Part shown: piece by piece, positions 13,275 to 24,400 of the stretch
Layout of the letters: every line of letters starts with the position of its first letter
How positions within the stretch are numbered: the stretch's first letter is position 1
Source: Rhizophagus clarus
Lineage: Eukaryota; Glomeromycota; Glomeromycetes; Glomerales; Glomeraceae
Assembly: GCA_015698045.1 (NCBI GenBank)
Contig: BLAL01000178.1
Span: 1-64,000 of the forward strand
Direction: 5' to 3'
Length of the DNA: 64,000 bases
Position numbers and translations under genes: made by a program
The notes under the pieces: generated by a model
Seen by the model: only the letters and a program-made list of their open reading frames with translations
What the model was told of the DNA's origin: nothing
The model's database searches: none

Positions 13275-13525
13275 AATTGTCCACTTTTAGTATATAAATA
13301 AATTTGGTTATATTTAATTGCGAAGATTAAATTAACATGATTCATAAGTTTACAAAATGGACAAAATTGTCCACTTTTTAGTATATAAATAAATTTGGTT
13401 ATATTTAATTGCGAAGATTAAATTAACATGATTCATAAGTTTACAAAATGGACAAAATTGTCCACTTTTTAGTATATAAATAAATTTGGTTATATTTAAT
13501 TGCAAAGATTAAATTAACATGATTC
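13275..13525. repeat. Three 91-bp direct repeats
   Basis: The block starting CCACTTTT(T)AGTATATAAAT occurs at 13281, 13371 and 13462, nearly identical. They form the centre of the 845-bp element between its inverted arms. Confidence 0.9.
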
Positions 13526-13789
13526 ATGTTGCGGATTATTTGCAGATTTGCGGATTATTTGCGGATTTGTGGATTATTTGCGATTGCGGATTTGCGAATA
13601 ATTATTCTTCAAAATCCGCAATGTTCCGCAATATCGCAAATCGCAATTAATCCGCAATTAGGGTATTGCGGACACATCTTTAGTAATATTATCAAAACTG
13701 TTTGCCTTTCTGATAAGCCGTTTTAGTATATCAATACTGTATGCTTCCTTAGATTTACCAAATTTTGAGATTACTACTTGGTTACTCAT

Positions 13790-14448
13790 TGTTAGTTAGA
13801 TACTTTAGTAGAAGTTTTGTTTAATTTATTTTTTAGATACCTATATATTGACTATGTTTAATTACGATTTTTTTTCAGGTATATTTGTATACTATTGGAA
13901 GGTATAGCCACCTCTGAGGTTAATACATATAGGTACGAGTAGGTAACAATATAGGCAACTGGTATGAGGACTAGTATGAAGAATATATATAGGAATTCAT
14001 ACTAAGTAATAGGGTATTTTTCACATATCATATTAGGCTTAGTGAGGAATTTGGGTATGTTCTTGTGAACGGAACAGATGGAACTGATGGAACTGATTAG
14101 ATACCTCAAAATAAAAAATTTTCTAGGAATAATTGGTCTGATTTTTTTTTATTATCTGTTCCATCTGTTTCATCTGTTCCATCTCCTTATTTCTTCTTTA
14201 TTCTTTATTTTATCTTGTTCTTAGTATGTTTGTATAGAACAGATGTATAGAATAGATGGAACAGATGGGTAGTATGATATGGATAGAATATTTATCTATG
14301 GTATTATTAGAGATGTGCCGTAAAGGTGCTGGAAGGCTAACTGAATAGAAGATCTGATACAAGTTTCACTACGGAGGGGTGGATATATACTAGGACTTTA
14401 GTCACAGTGTGACCAGAGGGATGCTCTGATGATGCATATAACAAGTTT
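13790..14448. repeat. Region with an inverted GGAACAGAT minisatellite
   Basis: At about 14068-14100 GGAACAGATGGAACTGATGG runs on the plus strand, and at about 14153-14192 the complement (ATCTGTTCCATCTGTTTC) follows, so a stem of about 30 bp with a ~50-bp loop is possible; further GATGGAACAGATGG copies occur to 14270. The rest is non-coding sequence without recognised features. Confidence 0.55.
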
Positions 14449-14750
14449 TCAGCTTACATTCCCAATTATCCTGCATGCTCACTTTTTTATGCATGTCAAG
14501 TTTTTAACCCACAATATATTCATTTAGAAGATATTCAAAAAAAGGATATTTGTCATTATTCAGTAATTACAGAACTTGATAATCCTTTTGATAGTTTATT
14601 ATGTGAATGGTCAATATATTGTGGGCTTACTGAATTGGAATTTAATGAAGATTTGGACAAAACTAACTTAGATAATTATTGAAAAAATTTGTCAGTTCAT
14701 TTACCAATTCTTTCTAACATTGCATTAGACTACATTTGGTTACCAATTTA
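14449..14750 (+). pseudogene. hAT transposase C-terminal fragment
   Basis: One frame reads through about 100 codons with pieces such as LFYACQVFNPQYIHLEDIQK, LCEWSIYCGLTELEF, then NLSVHLPILSNIALDYIWLP. This resembles the C-terminal dimerisation region of hAT transposases, in which a Trp-containing segment is followed by P-x-L...A..Y...P. A TGA interrupts the frame just before KNLSV, and the expected downstream ERxFS box is missing, so only a relic is left. There is no upstream catalytic part in the window. Confidence 0.6.
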
Positions 14751-14769
14751 TAATTACATCATTTGTTTA

Positions 14770-15095
14770 TTGATTTATTGATAATTTTTTTTTATTTTTG
14801 CTTATTACGTTTCATTTTTTTCCTTCTGCTCATTTACAAATAAAAAAAAGCAACCATTAGAATGTATTTCTTTAAATAAAAAAACAAACAAACAAAAAGT
14901 TGGTACACACCAGTCATCCAAAGAAGCCGTATTTTTTTTTATTTAATCTAAAAAAATGAATTTTTTTTTTATTTAACATAAAAATAAATTTTTTTTTAAC
15001 TTTATTTAATTTAAAAAACGAATTTTTTTTTATTTAATTTTAAAAAAAATTTTTTAGCTTTATTGTAAAAACGGCGAGTTTCGTGTTAAAGAAAC
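14770..15095. other. A/T-homopolymer-rich sequence, possible 5' part of the microexon gene
   Basis: The sequence is mainly runs of T and A. At 15095-15130 the branch-point-like inverted repeat GAAACATTCTAATGTTTC is followed by a pyrimidine tract and TTTTTGTAG, so at least one exon should lie upstream; it was not found. Confidence 0.35.
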
Positions 15096-15130
15096 ATTCT
15101 AATGTTTCTTTCTTTTCTCCATTTTTGTAG

Positions 15131-16289
15131 AATGCAGCCTTGAAGATTTCAGAAAGGCGAATTGACAATAGGTTTTATTATTAATGGTTTTAAAAACGTA
15201 CCAATATATCTTTTTTCTCTCCTTAGACGATGGGCATAATTAATGTAAGTTTTGAAATTTCATTTTCAAAACTTTATTTTTTCTTTGTTTTTTTTTAGGA
15301 AACGTTTACTAACGTTTCCATCTTTTTTTTTGTAGCTTCCAGTCTTCGATTCTTGGACAATGACCGTGGGCGTAATGAATGTAAGTTTAAAAATTTTCAA
15401 AACTTTTTTTTTCTTTGTTTTTTTTTAGGAAACGTTTTACTAACGTTTTCCGTCTTTTTTTTTTGTAGCTTCCGGTCTTCGATTCTTGGACGATGGCTGT
15501 GGGCGTAATGAATGTAAGTTTCAAAATTTTCAAAACTTTTTTTTCTTTGTTTTTTTTAGGAGACGTTTTTACTAACATTTCCATCTTTTTTTTTAGTAGG
15601 TTCTGGTCTTCGATTCTTGGATGATGGCTGTGGGCGTAATGAATGTAAGTTTCGAAATTTTCAAAACTTTATTTTTTCTTTTTTTTTTAGGAAACGGTTT
15701 ACTAACGTTTTCGTCTTTTTTTTTTGTAGCTTCCGGTCTTCGATTCTTGGACGATGGCTGTGGGTGTAATGAATGTAAGTTTCGAAATTTTCAAAACTTT
15801 ATTTTTTCTTTGTTTTTTTTAGGAGACATTTTTACTAACGTTTCCATCTTTTTTTTTAGTAAGTTCTGGTCTTCGATTCTTGGACGATAGCTGTGGGCGT
15901 AATAAATGTAAGTTTTGAAATTTTTGAAACTTTATTTTTTCTTTTTTTTTAGGAAACAGTTTACTAACGTTTTCGTCTTTTTTTTTGTAGCTTCCAGTCT
16001 TTGATTCTTGGACGATGGCCGTGACCGTAATAAATGTAAGTTTCAAAATTTTAGAAACTTTTTTTTCTTTATTTTTTTTTAGAAGACGTTTTTACTAACG
16101 TTTCCATCTTTTTTTTTGTAGCTTCCAGTCTTCGATTCTTGGACGATGGCTGTGGGCGTAATGAATGTAAGTTTCGAAATTTTCAAAACTTTATTTTTTC
16201 TTTTTTTTTTAGGAAACGTTTTACTAACGAATCCATCTTTTTTTTGCAGGTTCCGATCGAACGTTTTTAGTAATTGGGCTTCTTTACAA
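15131..16289 (+). CDS. Predicted spliced gene made of tandem 45-nt microexons (array A)
   Basis: Exons bounded by consensus splice sites lie at 15227-15244 (18 nt), 15336-15380, 15469-15513, 15600-15644, 15730-15774, 15864-15907 (44 nt), 15991-16035, 16122-16166 (45 nt each) and a terminal exon 16250-16289. Each repeat exon is followed by GTAAGT and preceded by poly-pyrimidine plus GTAG. Read in phase 0 they encode the 15-residue repeat LPVFDSWTMAVGVMN with mostly silent differences (CCA/CCG, TTC/TTT, GCT/GCC, GGC/GGT). Another frame is closed by TGA in the 15991 exon. The terminal exon gives VPIERF then TAG at 16268-16270. ATG at 15230 is in this frame and may start the protein; an upstream exon at 15131-15171 is possible. 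The 15864 unit has a shifted acceptor and would break the frame unless skipped. The product is unknown. Expression is inferred from splice signals only. Confidence 0.55.
15245..16249 (+). repeat. ~130-bp intron-exon tandem repeat with palindromic branch-point motif
   Basis: The repeated unit is GTAAGTTTCGAAATTTTC, a T-rich stretch ending TTTTTTAG, then GGAAACGTT-TTACT-AACGTTTCC, a second T-rich stretch, GTAG and a 45-nt exon. TTTACTAAC matches the fungal branch-point consensus and lies in the loop and 3' arm of a 7-9 bp inverted repeat. Eight introns of this type are present, about 85-95 nt each. The first TTTAG lies upstream of the branch motif and is therefore not expected to be the acceptor. 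Confidence 0.8.
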
Positions 16290-17890
16290 GTATGTTTCTT
16301 TTTATTTCATTTTATTTTTTTATGATCGATTACATTTCGTTATTTACTAACTTTTCTTTCATTTTTTCTTTTATCTCCTGTGTTTCTTTTCGTTTGTTTT
16401 CCATTCTTTTCGTCTTCCTTCAATTATTTTTGTATATTCACATTTTTCTTTCATTTCTTCCTCTTTTTTTTTCTTTTTTTTTTACGTTTTTCCTTCTATT
16501 TTTTTTTGGCTATTACGTTTAACCCTCCTTTTCGTTTCATCACTTTACATTTGCCCTCATTTTTGCTTTATTCCTTTACATTTCATCTCCTTTTCATTTG
16601 TCTCTTTACATTCCTCCTTTTTTCATTTTATTTTTTATATTTTCCCTCCTTTCATTTCACCCTTTACGCTTCCCCTTCTTTTCATTTTGTTCCTTTCCCT
16701 TTTCGTTTCATTTCCTCTTTTTTTTGTTCTTTTACATTTCTTTCCTTTCTTTTTGTTCCTTTACGTTTCCCCCTTCTTTCTTTTTGTCCCTTTACGTTTC
16801 TCTTCTTTTCTTTCCGTTTCTTTATATTTTCCTACTATTCTTTTCGTTTATTTTCACTTCTCTCTCCGTTCTTTTTTTTTCACCCACCTTTCGGTTTACT
16901 TTGTTTCTTTTGTTTTTTTTTGTTTCTTTTCACTTCTCTTCATTCTTTTCATCTCCCCTTCAATTCTTTTGTATATTCACATTTCTCTTTCATTTCTTCA
17001 TGTTTCCTCTATTTTTCTTTTTTTACGTTTTGCCTTCCATTTTTTTCGTTCTATTACGTTTCACTCCTTTTTGTTTCATCACTTTATGTTTCCCCTTCTT
17101 TTCGTTTTGTTCTTTTGTATTTCCTCCTTTTTTTTTGTTCTTTTACATTTCTTTCCTTTCTTTTTGTTCCTTTACGTTTCCCCTTCATTCCTTTATGTTT
17201 CCCTCTTCTTTCTTTTCGTTCCTTTACATTTCCCTTCGTTTCTTTATGTTTTCCTACTATTTATTTTGTTTATTTTCACTTCCCCCTTCATTTTTTTCTT
17301 TTCACCCACCTTTCAGTTTATTTTGTCTCTTTTGTTTCTTTTTGTTTCTTTTCACTTCTCTTCATTTTTTTATCTCCCCTTCAATTCTTTTATATATTCA
17401 CATTTCTCTTTCATTTCTTCATGTTTCCTCTATTTTTTCTTTTTTTACGTTTTGCCTTCCATTTTTTTTGTTCTATTACGTTTCACTCTCCTTTTTGTTT
17501 CATCACTTTATGTTTCCCCTTCTTTTCGTTTTGTTCCTTTGCATTTTCTCCTTTTTTTTTTTGTTCTTCTACATTTCCTTCCTTCTTTTTGTTTCTTTAC
17601 GTTTCCCCCTCCTTTTTTTTCGCTCCTTTATATCTCCCTTCTCTCTTTTCATTTCTTTATGTTTTCCTACTATTCTTTTTGTTTTTTTTTTATATTACAC
17701 TATCCTTTTTTCTTACATTTCCTTCTTCATTCCTTTCATTTTCTTTACCTTTGTATTCTTTTCATTTTTTTTTGTTTCCCCTTACTTCTTTTCATTTCCC
17801 TCCATTTCTTTTATTTTACTTTTTTTCTTTATTGTTATTCCTATTTTTAACACATTTCTTTACTTTAATTTATTTTTTTACTTTCATTAT
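16290..17890 (+). repeat. 1.6-kb pyrimidine-only tract, probable long intron
   Basis: Directly after the terminal microexon, a GTATGT donor opens 1.6 kb that is almost entirely C and T on the plus strand (TTTCGTTCCTTTACGTTTCC-like degenerate units). Because purines are almost absent, stop codons are absent too, and all three plus frames stay open for hundreds of codons; I do not regard them as genes. The tract ends at TTTCATTATAG near 17892, which could be an acceptor. The internal ~35-50-bp periodicity suggests expansion by tandem duplication. Confidence 0.75.
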
Positions 17891-18060
17891 AGATTTCTTT
17901 TTTTTAGATTAATTTTTTATTAAAATAAATTCTTATTTTTTAATTACTAATAAAACATGTAAATTTTTAAATTAAACTACTTGCTTTGAATAAAATTTTT
18001 TGAGAAAAAATAAATTTTTGCATGTGTCGTACTTCATAAATATAAAGAAAATAAATTGGT
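17891..18060. other. Short AT-rich sequence
   Basis: AT-rich sequence after the pyrimidine tract. No exon was recognised after the candidate acceptor. Confidence 0.3.
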
Positions 18061-18061
18061 T

Positions 18062-18235
18062 GAATTTGCATGCACTATTTAAAATCAGAGTGCCGATTTG
18101 CATGCACTATTAAAAATTGGAGCCGATTTGCATGCACTATTTAAAAATTGGAGTGCCGATTTGCATGCACTATTTAAAAATCAGAGTGCCGATTTGCATG
18201 TACTATTTAAAAATCGGAATGCTGATTTTTTGTGA
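18062..18235 (+). repeat. Five ~33-bp direct repeats with TTGCATGCACTATT
   Basis: The unit GCCGATTTGCATGCACTATT plus TAAAAATCGGAGT occurs about five times (near 18065, 18098, 18127, 18161, 18196). GCATGC is a perfect palindrome. After it follow words of the type AAAAATCGG(C/A)AA up to 18355. Confidence 0.85.
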
Positions 18236-18359
18236 CAAATCGGCAATGCCGTTTGTTACCTTTTTACGCCAAAAAATCGGCAAAAATTTGCAACAAATTG
18301 GACAAAAATATCCAAAAATCAGACAAAAATCGGACTGCCAATTTTTGGCGATTTTTTTT

Positions 18360-20700
18360 TATTTGACCTGTGTGAACTGCGTCTTTGAACACCATTTCGA
18401 AGGTAAACTTTGAAATTCTTTTTTATATTTTGTTTGGAGAACGTTTCTTACTAACGTTCAACTATTATTATTTTTTATTTAAATCATATTTTTTATATTT
18501 TTTATTTATTTAACGAACTTTAACTAAAGTTCATTCCAATTTTATAGGTCCAGAATGCCAAAAGACAAGTTCTGGACTCCACTATTATTGACTTTTTTTT
18601 TAATAAACATCATTTTTATCCAGAATGCCTAGTTTCAAAGGTCATTTGACCAGTGTAACCTTCAGAAAAAAACTTTTATTATTATTTAACGAGTGTTGGT
18701 TAATACTTGTTTTCCTTTTTTTGTAGGCCCAGAACACCGAAGGTATGGTTCTGGACTCAATTTTGAAAAAAAATTTTTTTTTATTAATTTGTATTGAGAA
18801 CGTTAACTAACGTTCATTTTCTTTCTTTTTTCAGGTCTGAAATTCCATTTCAAGGCGGACCACTAAGTAAAAAAAAACATTTTTTTTTTGTATTTTAGTA
18901 AAATGTTAGTAACATTTCACTTTTCTCCCTTTCTTTAGGTCTGGAATTCCACTTTGAGGCAGACCACTGTAAGTAAAAAAAAAAAGATTTTTTTTTTTTG
19001 TATTTTAGCGAAACATTACTAACATTTTGCTTTTCTTCTTTTTTTTAAGGTCCAGAACTCCATTTTGAGGCATACTATTAAGTAAAGAAAATAAAAATAA
19101 TTTTTTTTTTGTATTTTAGCAAAACATTAGTAACGTTTCGCTTCTCTTCATTTTTTTAGATCTGGAACTCCACTTCGGGGTGGACCACTAAGTAAAAAAA
19201 AAACATTTTTTTTGTATTTTAGCGAAATGTTAGTAACATTACGCTTCTCTTCTTTTTTTTAGATCCAGAATTCCACTTCGAAGTGGACCACTGTAAGTAA
19301 AAAAAAAAAAAAGATTTTTTTTTCGTATTTTAGCAAAACGTTACTAACGTTTCGCTTTTCTTCTTTTTTTTTAAGGTCTGGAACTCCATTTCGAGCGGAC
19401 TATTAAGTAAAGAAAAAAAAATAATTTTTTTTTTATATTTTAGCAAAATGTTAGTAACGTTTCGCTTTTCTTCCTTTCTTTAGGTCTGGGATTCCATTTT
19501 GAAGCAGACCAATTCAAGTAAAAAAAAATAATTTTTTTTTTCATATTTTAGCAAAATGTTAGTAACATTTCGCTTTTCTCCTTTTTTTTAAGTCTGGAAC
19601 TTCATTTTGGGGCAGACCATTAAGTAAAAAAAAATAATTTTTTTTTACTTTAATTTAAACGAACGTTACTAATGTTTGTTTTTTTTTATTTTTTAGGTCT
19701 GGAAGTCTTTTATAGGCGGACTACTGTAAGTAAAAAAAAATAATTTTTTTTTACTTTTATTTTAACGAATGTTAACTAACATTTGTTTTTTTTCTTTTTA
19801 GGTCTGGAAGAAGTGGACTGAGTTATTTCGAAGGTAAAAAAACTTCAAAATAATTTTTTTTATATATTTTTATTTTACGAAATGTTACTAATGTTTCGTT
19901 TTATTTTTTAGATCCAGAACTCTAATTTGAAGTGGACCGTGATATTTCAAAGATAAAGAAACTTTGAAATATCTTTTTTTTTATTATTTCAACAAATGTT
20001 AACTAACGTTCATTTTCTTTCTTTTTTAAGTCTGAAAAAAGCAGACCGCGGTATTTCGAAAGTAAAAAAACCTCAAAATAATATTTTATTTTACGAAATG
20101 AAATGAAACTAACGTTTCATTTTATTTTTCTTTTTTTAGGTTCAAAACTCAAAGCGGAATGAAGGTAAAAAAAATTATTTTTTATCTTATTTTTATTTCA
20201 ACGAACATTAAATAACGTTCATTTTCATTTTTTTTAGATGGACCCCATCTCACAGCGGACCAGGTATCATCCTGAAGATAAAAAAAATTTTTTATTAATA
20301 AAACGTTAATTAATGTTTCAAATTTATTTTTTAGATTTGCGTCTTTTCAGAGGTCTTCTAGAGGAATTCAAAAGTATTTACCTTCGAAAATTTAAATTTA
20401 TTATTTTTTTTTTAAACGAAACATCAATTAACCGTTTCGTTTTTTATTTTATAAGTCATTGGCTTTCCAGATGTTTATCAGACAAATTTTGAAGATTAAA
20501 ATTTTGAAAAATATTAGTTTAGGTTTGCGGTTTTCTGACCTGTCTCTGAATAGAATTTCAAAGTAAACAGAATTTAATTTTTTTTTTTATTTTTTTTTTA
20601 TTTAACAAAACGTTTACTGATGGTTTCATTAGTTTTTTTTTTGCAGGTACAGGAAACTGAAAGAAAGGTTCCAATCCTAATATAAAGGTAAAAAACCTCA
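18360..20700 (+). repeat. Microexon array B: ~110-bp intron-exon units with 30-nt exon-like repeats
   Basis: At least ten units contain an exon-like core such as GTCTGGAATTCCACTTTGAG plus GCAGACCACT (30 nt), preceded by a pyrimidine tract plus AG and followed by GTAAGTAAAA or a derivative. Introns contain GTATTTTAGC and then AAACGTT-ACT-AACGTTT or a decayed form, then a second pyrimidine tract. Clear examples are the cores at 18835, 18939, about 19050, about 19162 and about 19263. The frame with most silent changes reads LEFHFEADH. Several units have CACTAAGTAA instead of CACTGTAAGTAA, so the GT of the donor has been lost or the donor shifted by two. From about 19700 the cores become diverse. 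Whether this is a working gene or a decaying array cannot be told from the sequence. Confidence 0.65.
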
Positions 20701-21223
20701 AAAAAACCATTTTTTACATTTTCAATGAAACAGTGAAAGTAAAGAAAGAAAGGCCAGGAAATTTAGTGCATTTAATACCCGAAATAGTGTAGTTAATAGT
20801 GTAGTAAATTGATTTATTTGTAATGCTTTAATTAAATAAATTAAATAAATTAATTGATGTTAATTAACGATAAAAGTAATTGTAAATTATCAAAAATTTT
20901 GAAAAATTTCGCAGATTTGTTTTTGAAAAATTTCGCAGGTTTTTTTATGCTTGCAGATCTGCGCAGAAATCCATGAAATTTTTTAGTACTGCGCATCAGC
21001 ATGTCCTCAGATCTGCGCAGAAATGTATTCCGCAGAATTGTGTAGATCTGCGAACCAAAATTTTTCCCGATGTCCTTATAATAAGATTTAAATATTAAAA
21101 ATTAATAGTAAAATAATTATAAAAAATTTGTTAATTAAATTAATTTTTTTTTTTTTTAATTAAAAGATATACTAAGAGCTATTTTAAATAATTAAAAAAA
21201 TAACTTTAAATTAAAATTTTAAT

Positions 21224-21225
<2 letters not shown>
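20701..21225. other. AT-rich sequence with GATCTGCGCAGAAAT repeats
   Basis: No gene seen. Around 20930-21060 the word GATCTGCGCAGAAAT and shortened relatives (GCAGATTTG, TTCGCAG) recur, a loose repeat of unknown origin. The rest is AT-rich up to the poly(T) run. Confidence 0.45.
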
Positions 21226-21255
<30 letters not shown>

Positions 21256-21259
<4 letters not shown>

Positions 21260-21487
21260 CAAAGGTCGTGTTATTTTTATTGTTAAATATTCGGAAACAA
21301 ATATTTTATACAACACCGAAATACCCCCCCCCAGCTCAGCTAAGTGTGACCCATGAACAAAGAGAACCTAACAAATATAAACGAATAAAACCTAAAAAAC
21401 TCTAACCTAAAATCAAAAAACTATAAATAAAATAAATCAAATAAAATAAAATAAACTAAACCAAATAAAATAACCTATAAATTAACC
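21256..21487 (-). other. LINE 3' UTR
   Basis: Between the last ORF2-frame stop and the poly(A) tract. It contains a run of ten C on the plus strand near 21325 and no open frame. Confidence 0.6.
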
Positions 21488-24400
21488 CTATGAACTAATC
21501 ATCAATAAACCATCACCATCTCCTAATAAATCAACCTTATAAAAACCCGACAATTTATTAAATAACCACGAAAAATTACTACCCGAGTGAACTAAAGCCC
21601 GCATCTGTATAAACGTTCGATCAAGCGCTTTCAAAAATCGTTCTTTACTCGTAATGATAGGTGGTTTCAACGGTGGTACCAAGTATGGATCATCCAAAAT
21701 TAAGGTGTCCGAGAGAAAGTCATCACCTGGTATTCGATGGGGAGACCGTTTTCGCGATTTACAAACTGGAGGAGAGGACATTTTGTCCTTTTGTGAGATG
21801 CCATTGCGCTTTTCCCATTCCACCGTGCGTTCGCATCACGGGAGCCAAATGAATGATTTGAAAAGCCAGATTAATTTGACCAATAATTTAGCACAAAATA
21901 AAACTGTGTGGCGGCGTGACCATTTAAAGCGTCGTTATATGTATGTAAATAGTGTAGAATCCATTTTCCCGTCGGCTGCGCATTTAAGTAAATCCAAAAA
22001 TCGTGGAGACTGTATGGAAGTACCGATCCATCCATTGATCTCGCTATTAACTAAATTAGCCGAAGAAAGCGAGTCGAAAAATTGAGGAAGTGTGGAGGAG
22101 AGGAAAGCCCGAAGTGCTTCATAGATTTTTTGTCGCAAAGGCGCCGTGTGAGGACAAGTTATCAAATGGGATATTGTTTCATCCGCTTCAATGTTACAGA
22201 ACTGACAATGAAAATTTTGGTATAGGAAAGGTTTGCGTTTACGAAGCCAGCGGCCAACTGGTAATTGGTGGTGAAGGATTTTGATAATAAAACTCCACAG
22301 AGAATTCCTCTTAAAGGAGGTGCACCTGAAATGTTTCACTTGCTGTATAGCTGTCCAAGTGACATCCCATTGGTACTGGATCGATCGCTGAACGAAAATA
22401 TCTTCGTTAATTCGTAAGTCTCTCCATTCACTACAACTCTGAACCGTGCCCATAGTGCTGAGGAAATTTCTTAGTTTTTGTTCAATCGGAGTAACTTCAA
22501 AATGTGGGCTGAAACGGCAAGCCTGAGACCCAAAATTAAATGTTAATTGATAATATGTACTAAGAGCTGCCCCCTTTTTTGCCAATTCATCCGCTAAATC
22601 GTTCCATGGGTCACTCGCATGAGCTTTAACCTTAATTAATTCTAGATCTAAATTTCTATCCCTAATTAATATACCAATATAAATTAAAATAAGTGAATTA
22701 TTAAAACCACGAGAACAAAATTTACTACGAGAACGTAAGAATCGGGTAATTGTCGAAATCGAACAATTACTATCTGTGTAAATCTTAACCCTACAATCCC
22801 TTGGACAAACCAATAAAGCCAATAATATTGCAAAAAGTTCCGCCCTGGTGGACGACGGCCAGTTCACTATTCATGTAAAAAATTGTAGGTTAGAAGATAT
22901 CTCTACAAACGCAGCGCCTTGATTTATGACCATGGATCGATGGTCCAAGCAATCATCTAAACGTTGTCTTAAATGTGAGGGGACGCCATTTTGTACAGAT
23001 CCATCAGTATAAAATGATAATTCATTAACGCTGTTTAGGCTATCTTTAATCTCAATGAGATGATCTTTGTCATCCGAGGGTCCAAACCAACGGTTGATCC
23101 ATATGTTGTCATCCTTCTGATCATGTGGGATGGAAATGAGACAATCCATAGGTTTATGGTGGGAAGTACGAGATCCATGTGGTTGGTGGTAATCGCCATC
23201 TAAAATTGCGATATAATCGTTAAAAGTACTCTGATCATAACTGATGAACCAAAGAGGAGAATGAATGATCCAATATGGAGTTTCTTGTGCATTTGAAAAG
23301 GTGACATTCAACTGAAACATAGTAAGTGAGTACTTTGGCCAAACTACAGTATGTGTATCCTTATCTTTGACAAAAGAGCAATTGCAACTATGGTCATAAT
23401 ACACTTATCTATATAAATCAATTGCATATAACCCTTTGCACCCATTAACACATTTATTTGTTATTCGTCCTATGAGCCAGGCGGTATCCAACTGTACAGC
23501 GACCCATTCCTTTTGACGACCATCCTATGAAGGTGGCTTGAGGAATCTGGTAATATAAAAGGTTGATTGTGTCGAGCGGTATTCAGGTAAGAGGTATCTA
23601 GAGTCAAAAGACGCTAAAACAGAACGTTCTAATTGAGTGAACCATTTAGCTTTGGGTCCCTTTCTTGAGAGTCCTGCTAATGTGCGATATTGTTTCCAGG
23701 TCATCAATGATGATCCGTCGCCCGCGATCAATTGAGATAGGTCCACTAGAGGAAATTGACTGTGCTTATTATTAATACGCGTAATTGATGCCGCGTTATA
23801 AGATTTCGACCAGATGTCCAAAAGCGGAAATTCAATATTCTTGATACTAAAACTTAACCTATCTAGCTGGTCTAACTTAATGTTGACGTGAAGATCTGAT
23901 GCCAGTAATAAATAAAATAAAGCTAAATTCGATTGGCTGGCAGCCATGTACAGCGATCTGAAACGTGAATGAACGCTAAAGCAACAATCAGGTAGTTTCA
24001 TCAATAATTGCGCCTGCCTTAATCTTAACAAAGTGGTGAAAGTAGCGTCATTGTGATCATTCAGCACCGTGCATAGGTTCATAATGCCGGCAGTAGAAAC
24101 CACCATCCATAAACAGTGAAGCCCAACAATGCCTTCATGGTATAGTGCCGAAGTGGGGCAAGAACGTTGAACTCCTATAGTGTGCTTGACAAAGGCTAGA
24201 ATAGGTCGTTCTATAGCGTCCCATTCCGGTTTGGTGAAGGTAGTAAGTTGACTTAAGTAGATCAATTTAGGATAAAGCACCTTGTTAATCAAATAAACAA
24301 CGTGCGCGATAGAAAGTTTTTTATGTCGAATAGTATGTAAAAATTCGTCCCTAGTGCGTCTTAAGCGTTGTTTGGTAAGGGATCGAGTGTTTTTTGGAGA

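Larger units (their letters stand above)
12839..13683. mobile_element. 845-bp non-autonomous inverted-repeat element with TAATAT target duplication
   Basis: The element starts CTAAAGATGGGTCC and ends GGACACATCTTTAG, so the terminal inverted repeats are 14 bp with one mismatch. TAATAT stands immediately on both sides (12833-12838 and 13684-13689). The interior is built of short CGCAAATAATTTATAGTAC units on the left, three 91-bp direct repeats in the middle and reverse-complement units (GCGGATTATTTGC) on the right. It carries no gene. It interrupts a helicase reading frame, which independently confirms the insertion. Confidence 0.85.
10610..13789 (-). pseudogene. D5-like SF3 helicase (primase-helicase C-terminal type), split by an 845-bp element
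   Basis: The gene starts at ATG 13789 (MSNQVVISKFGKSKEAY) and is interrupted at 13683/12839 by an inverted-repeat element, after which the protein continues (ITKAERYICSYF). Recognisable SF3/D5 features are a degenerate Walker A region (KSDQGWDKGIITDFI), a Walker B-like segment with two Glu (GKVLLLLEEIP) and the motif C region with sensor Asn (FMSTIILINENALRVENDDR RTVFLDIS). A C-terminal tail with Pro/Ser/Glu-rich linker follows to 10610. Breaks include a frameshift near 12520 and in-frame stops near 12172, 11992 and 11255. Such helicases are typical of Polintons, virophage-like elements and large DNA viruses; here it is separated by about 19 kb from the DNA polymerase gene. Family assignment is fairly sure; the biological role in this copy is gone. 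Confidence 0.7.

Noticed and set aside
16380..17923. Three long overlapping plus-strand reading frames (510, 441 and 387 codons) rich in Phe, Ser, Leu
   Set aside because: They exist in all three frames because the stretch almost lacks purines; composition, not coding, explains them.
21654..22085. Plus-strand ORFs of 143 and 63 codons within the LINE
   Set aside because: They are antisense to the ORF2 C-terminal frame, whose protein similarity is clear.
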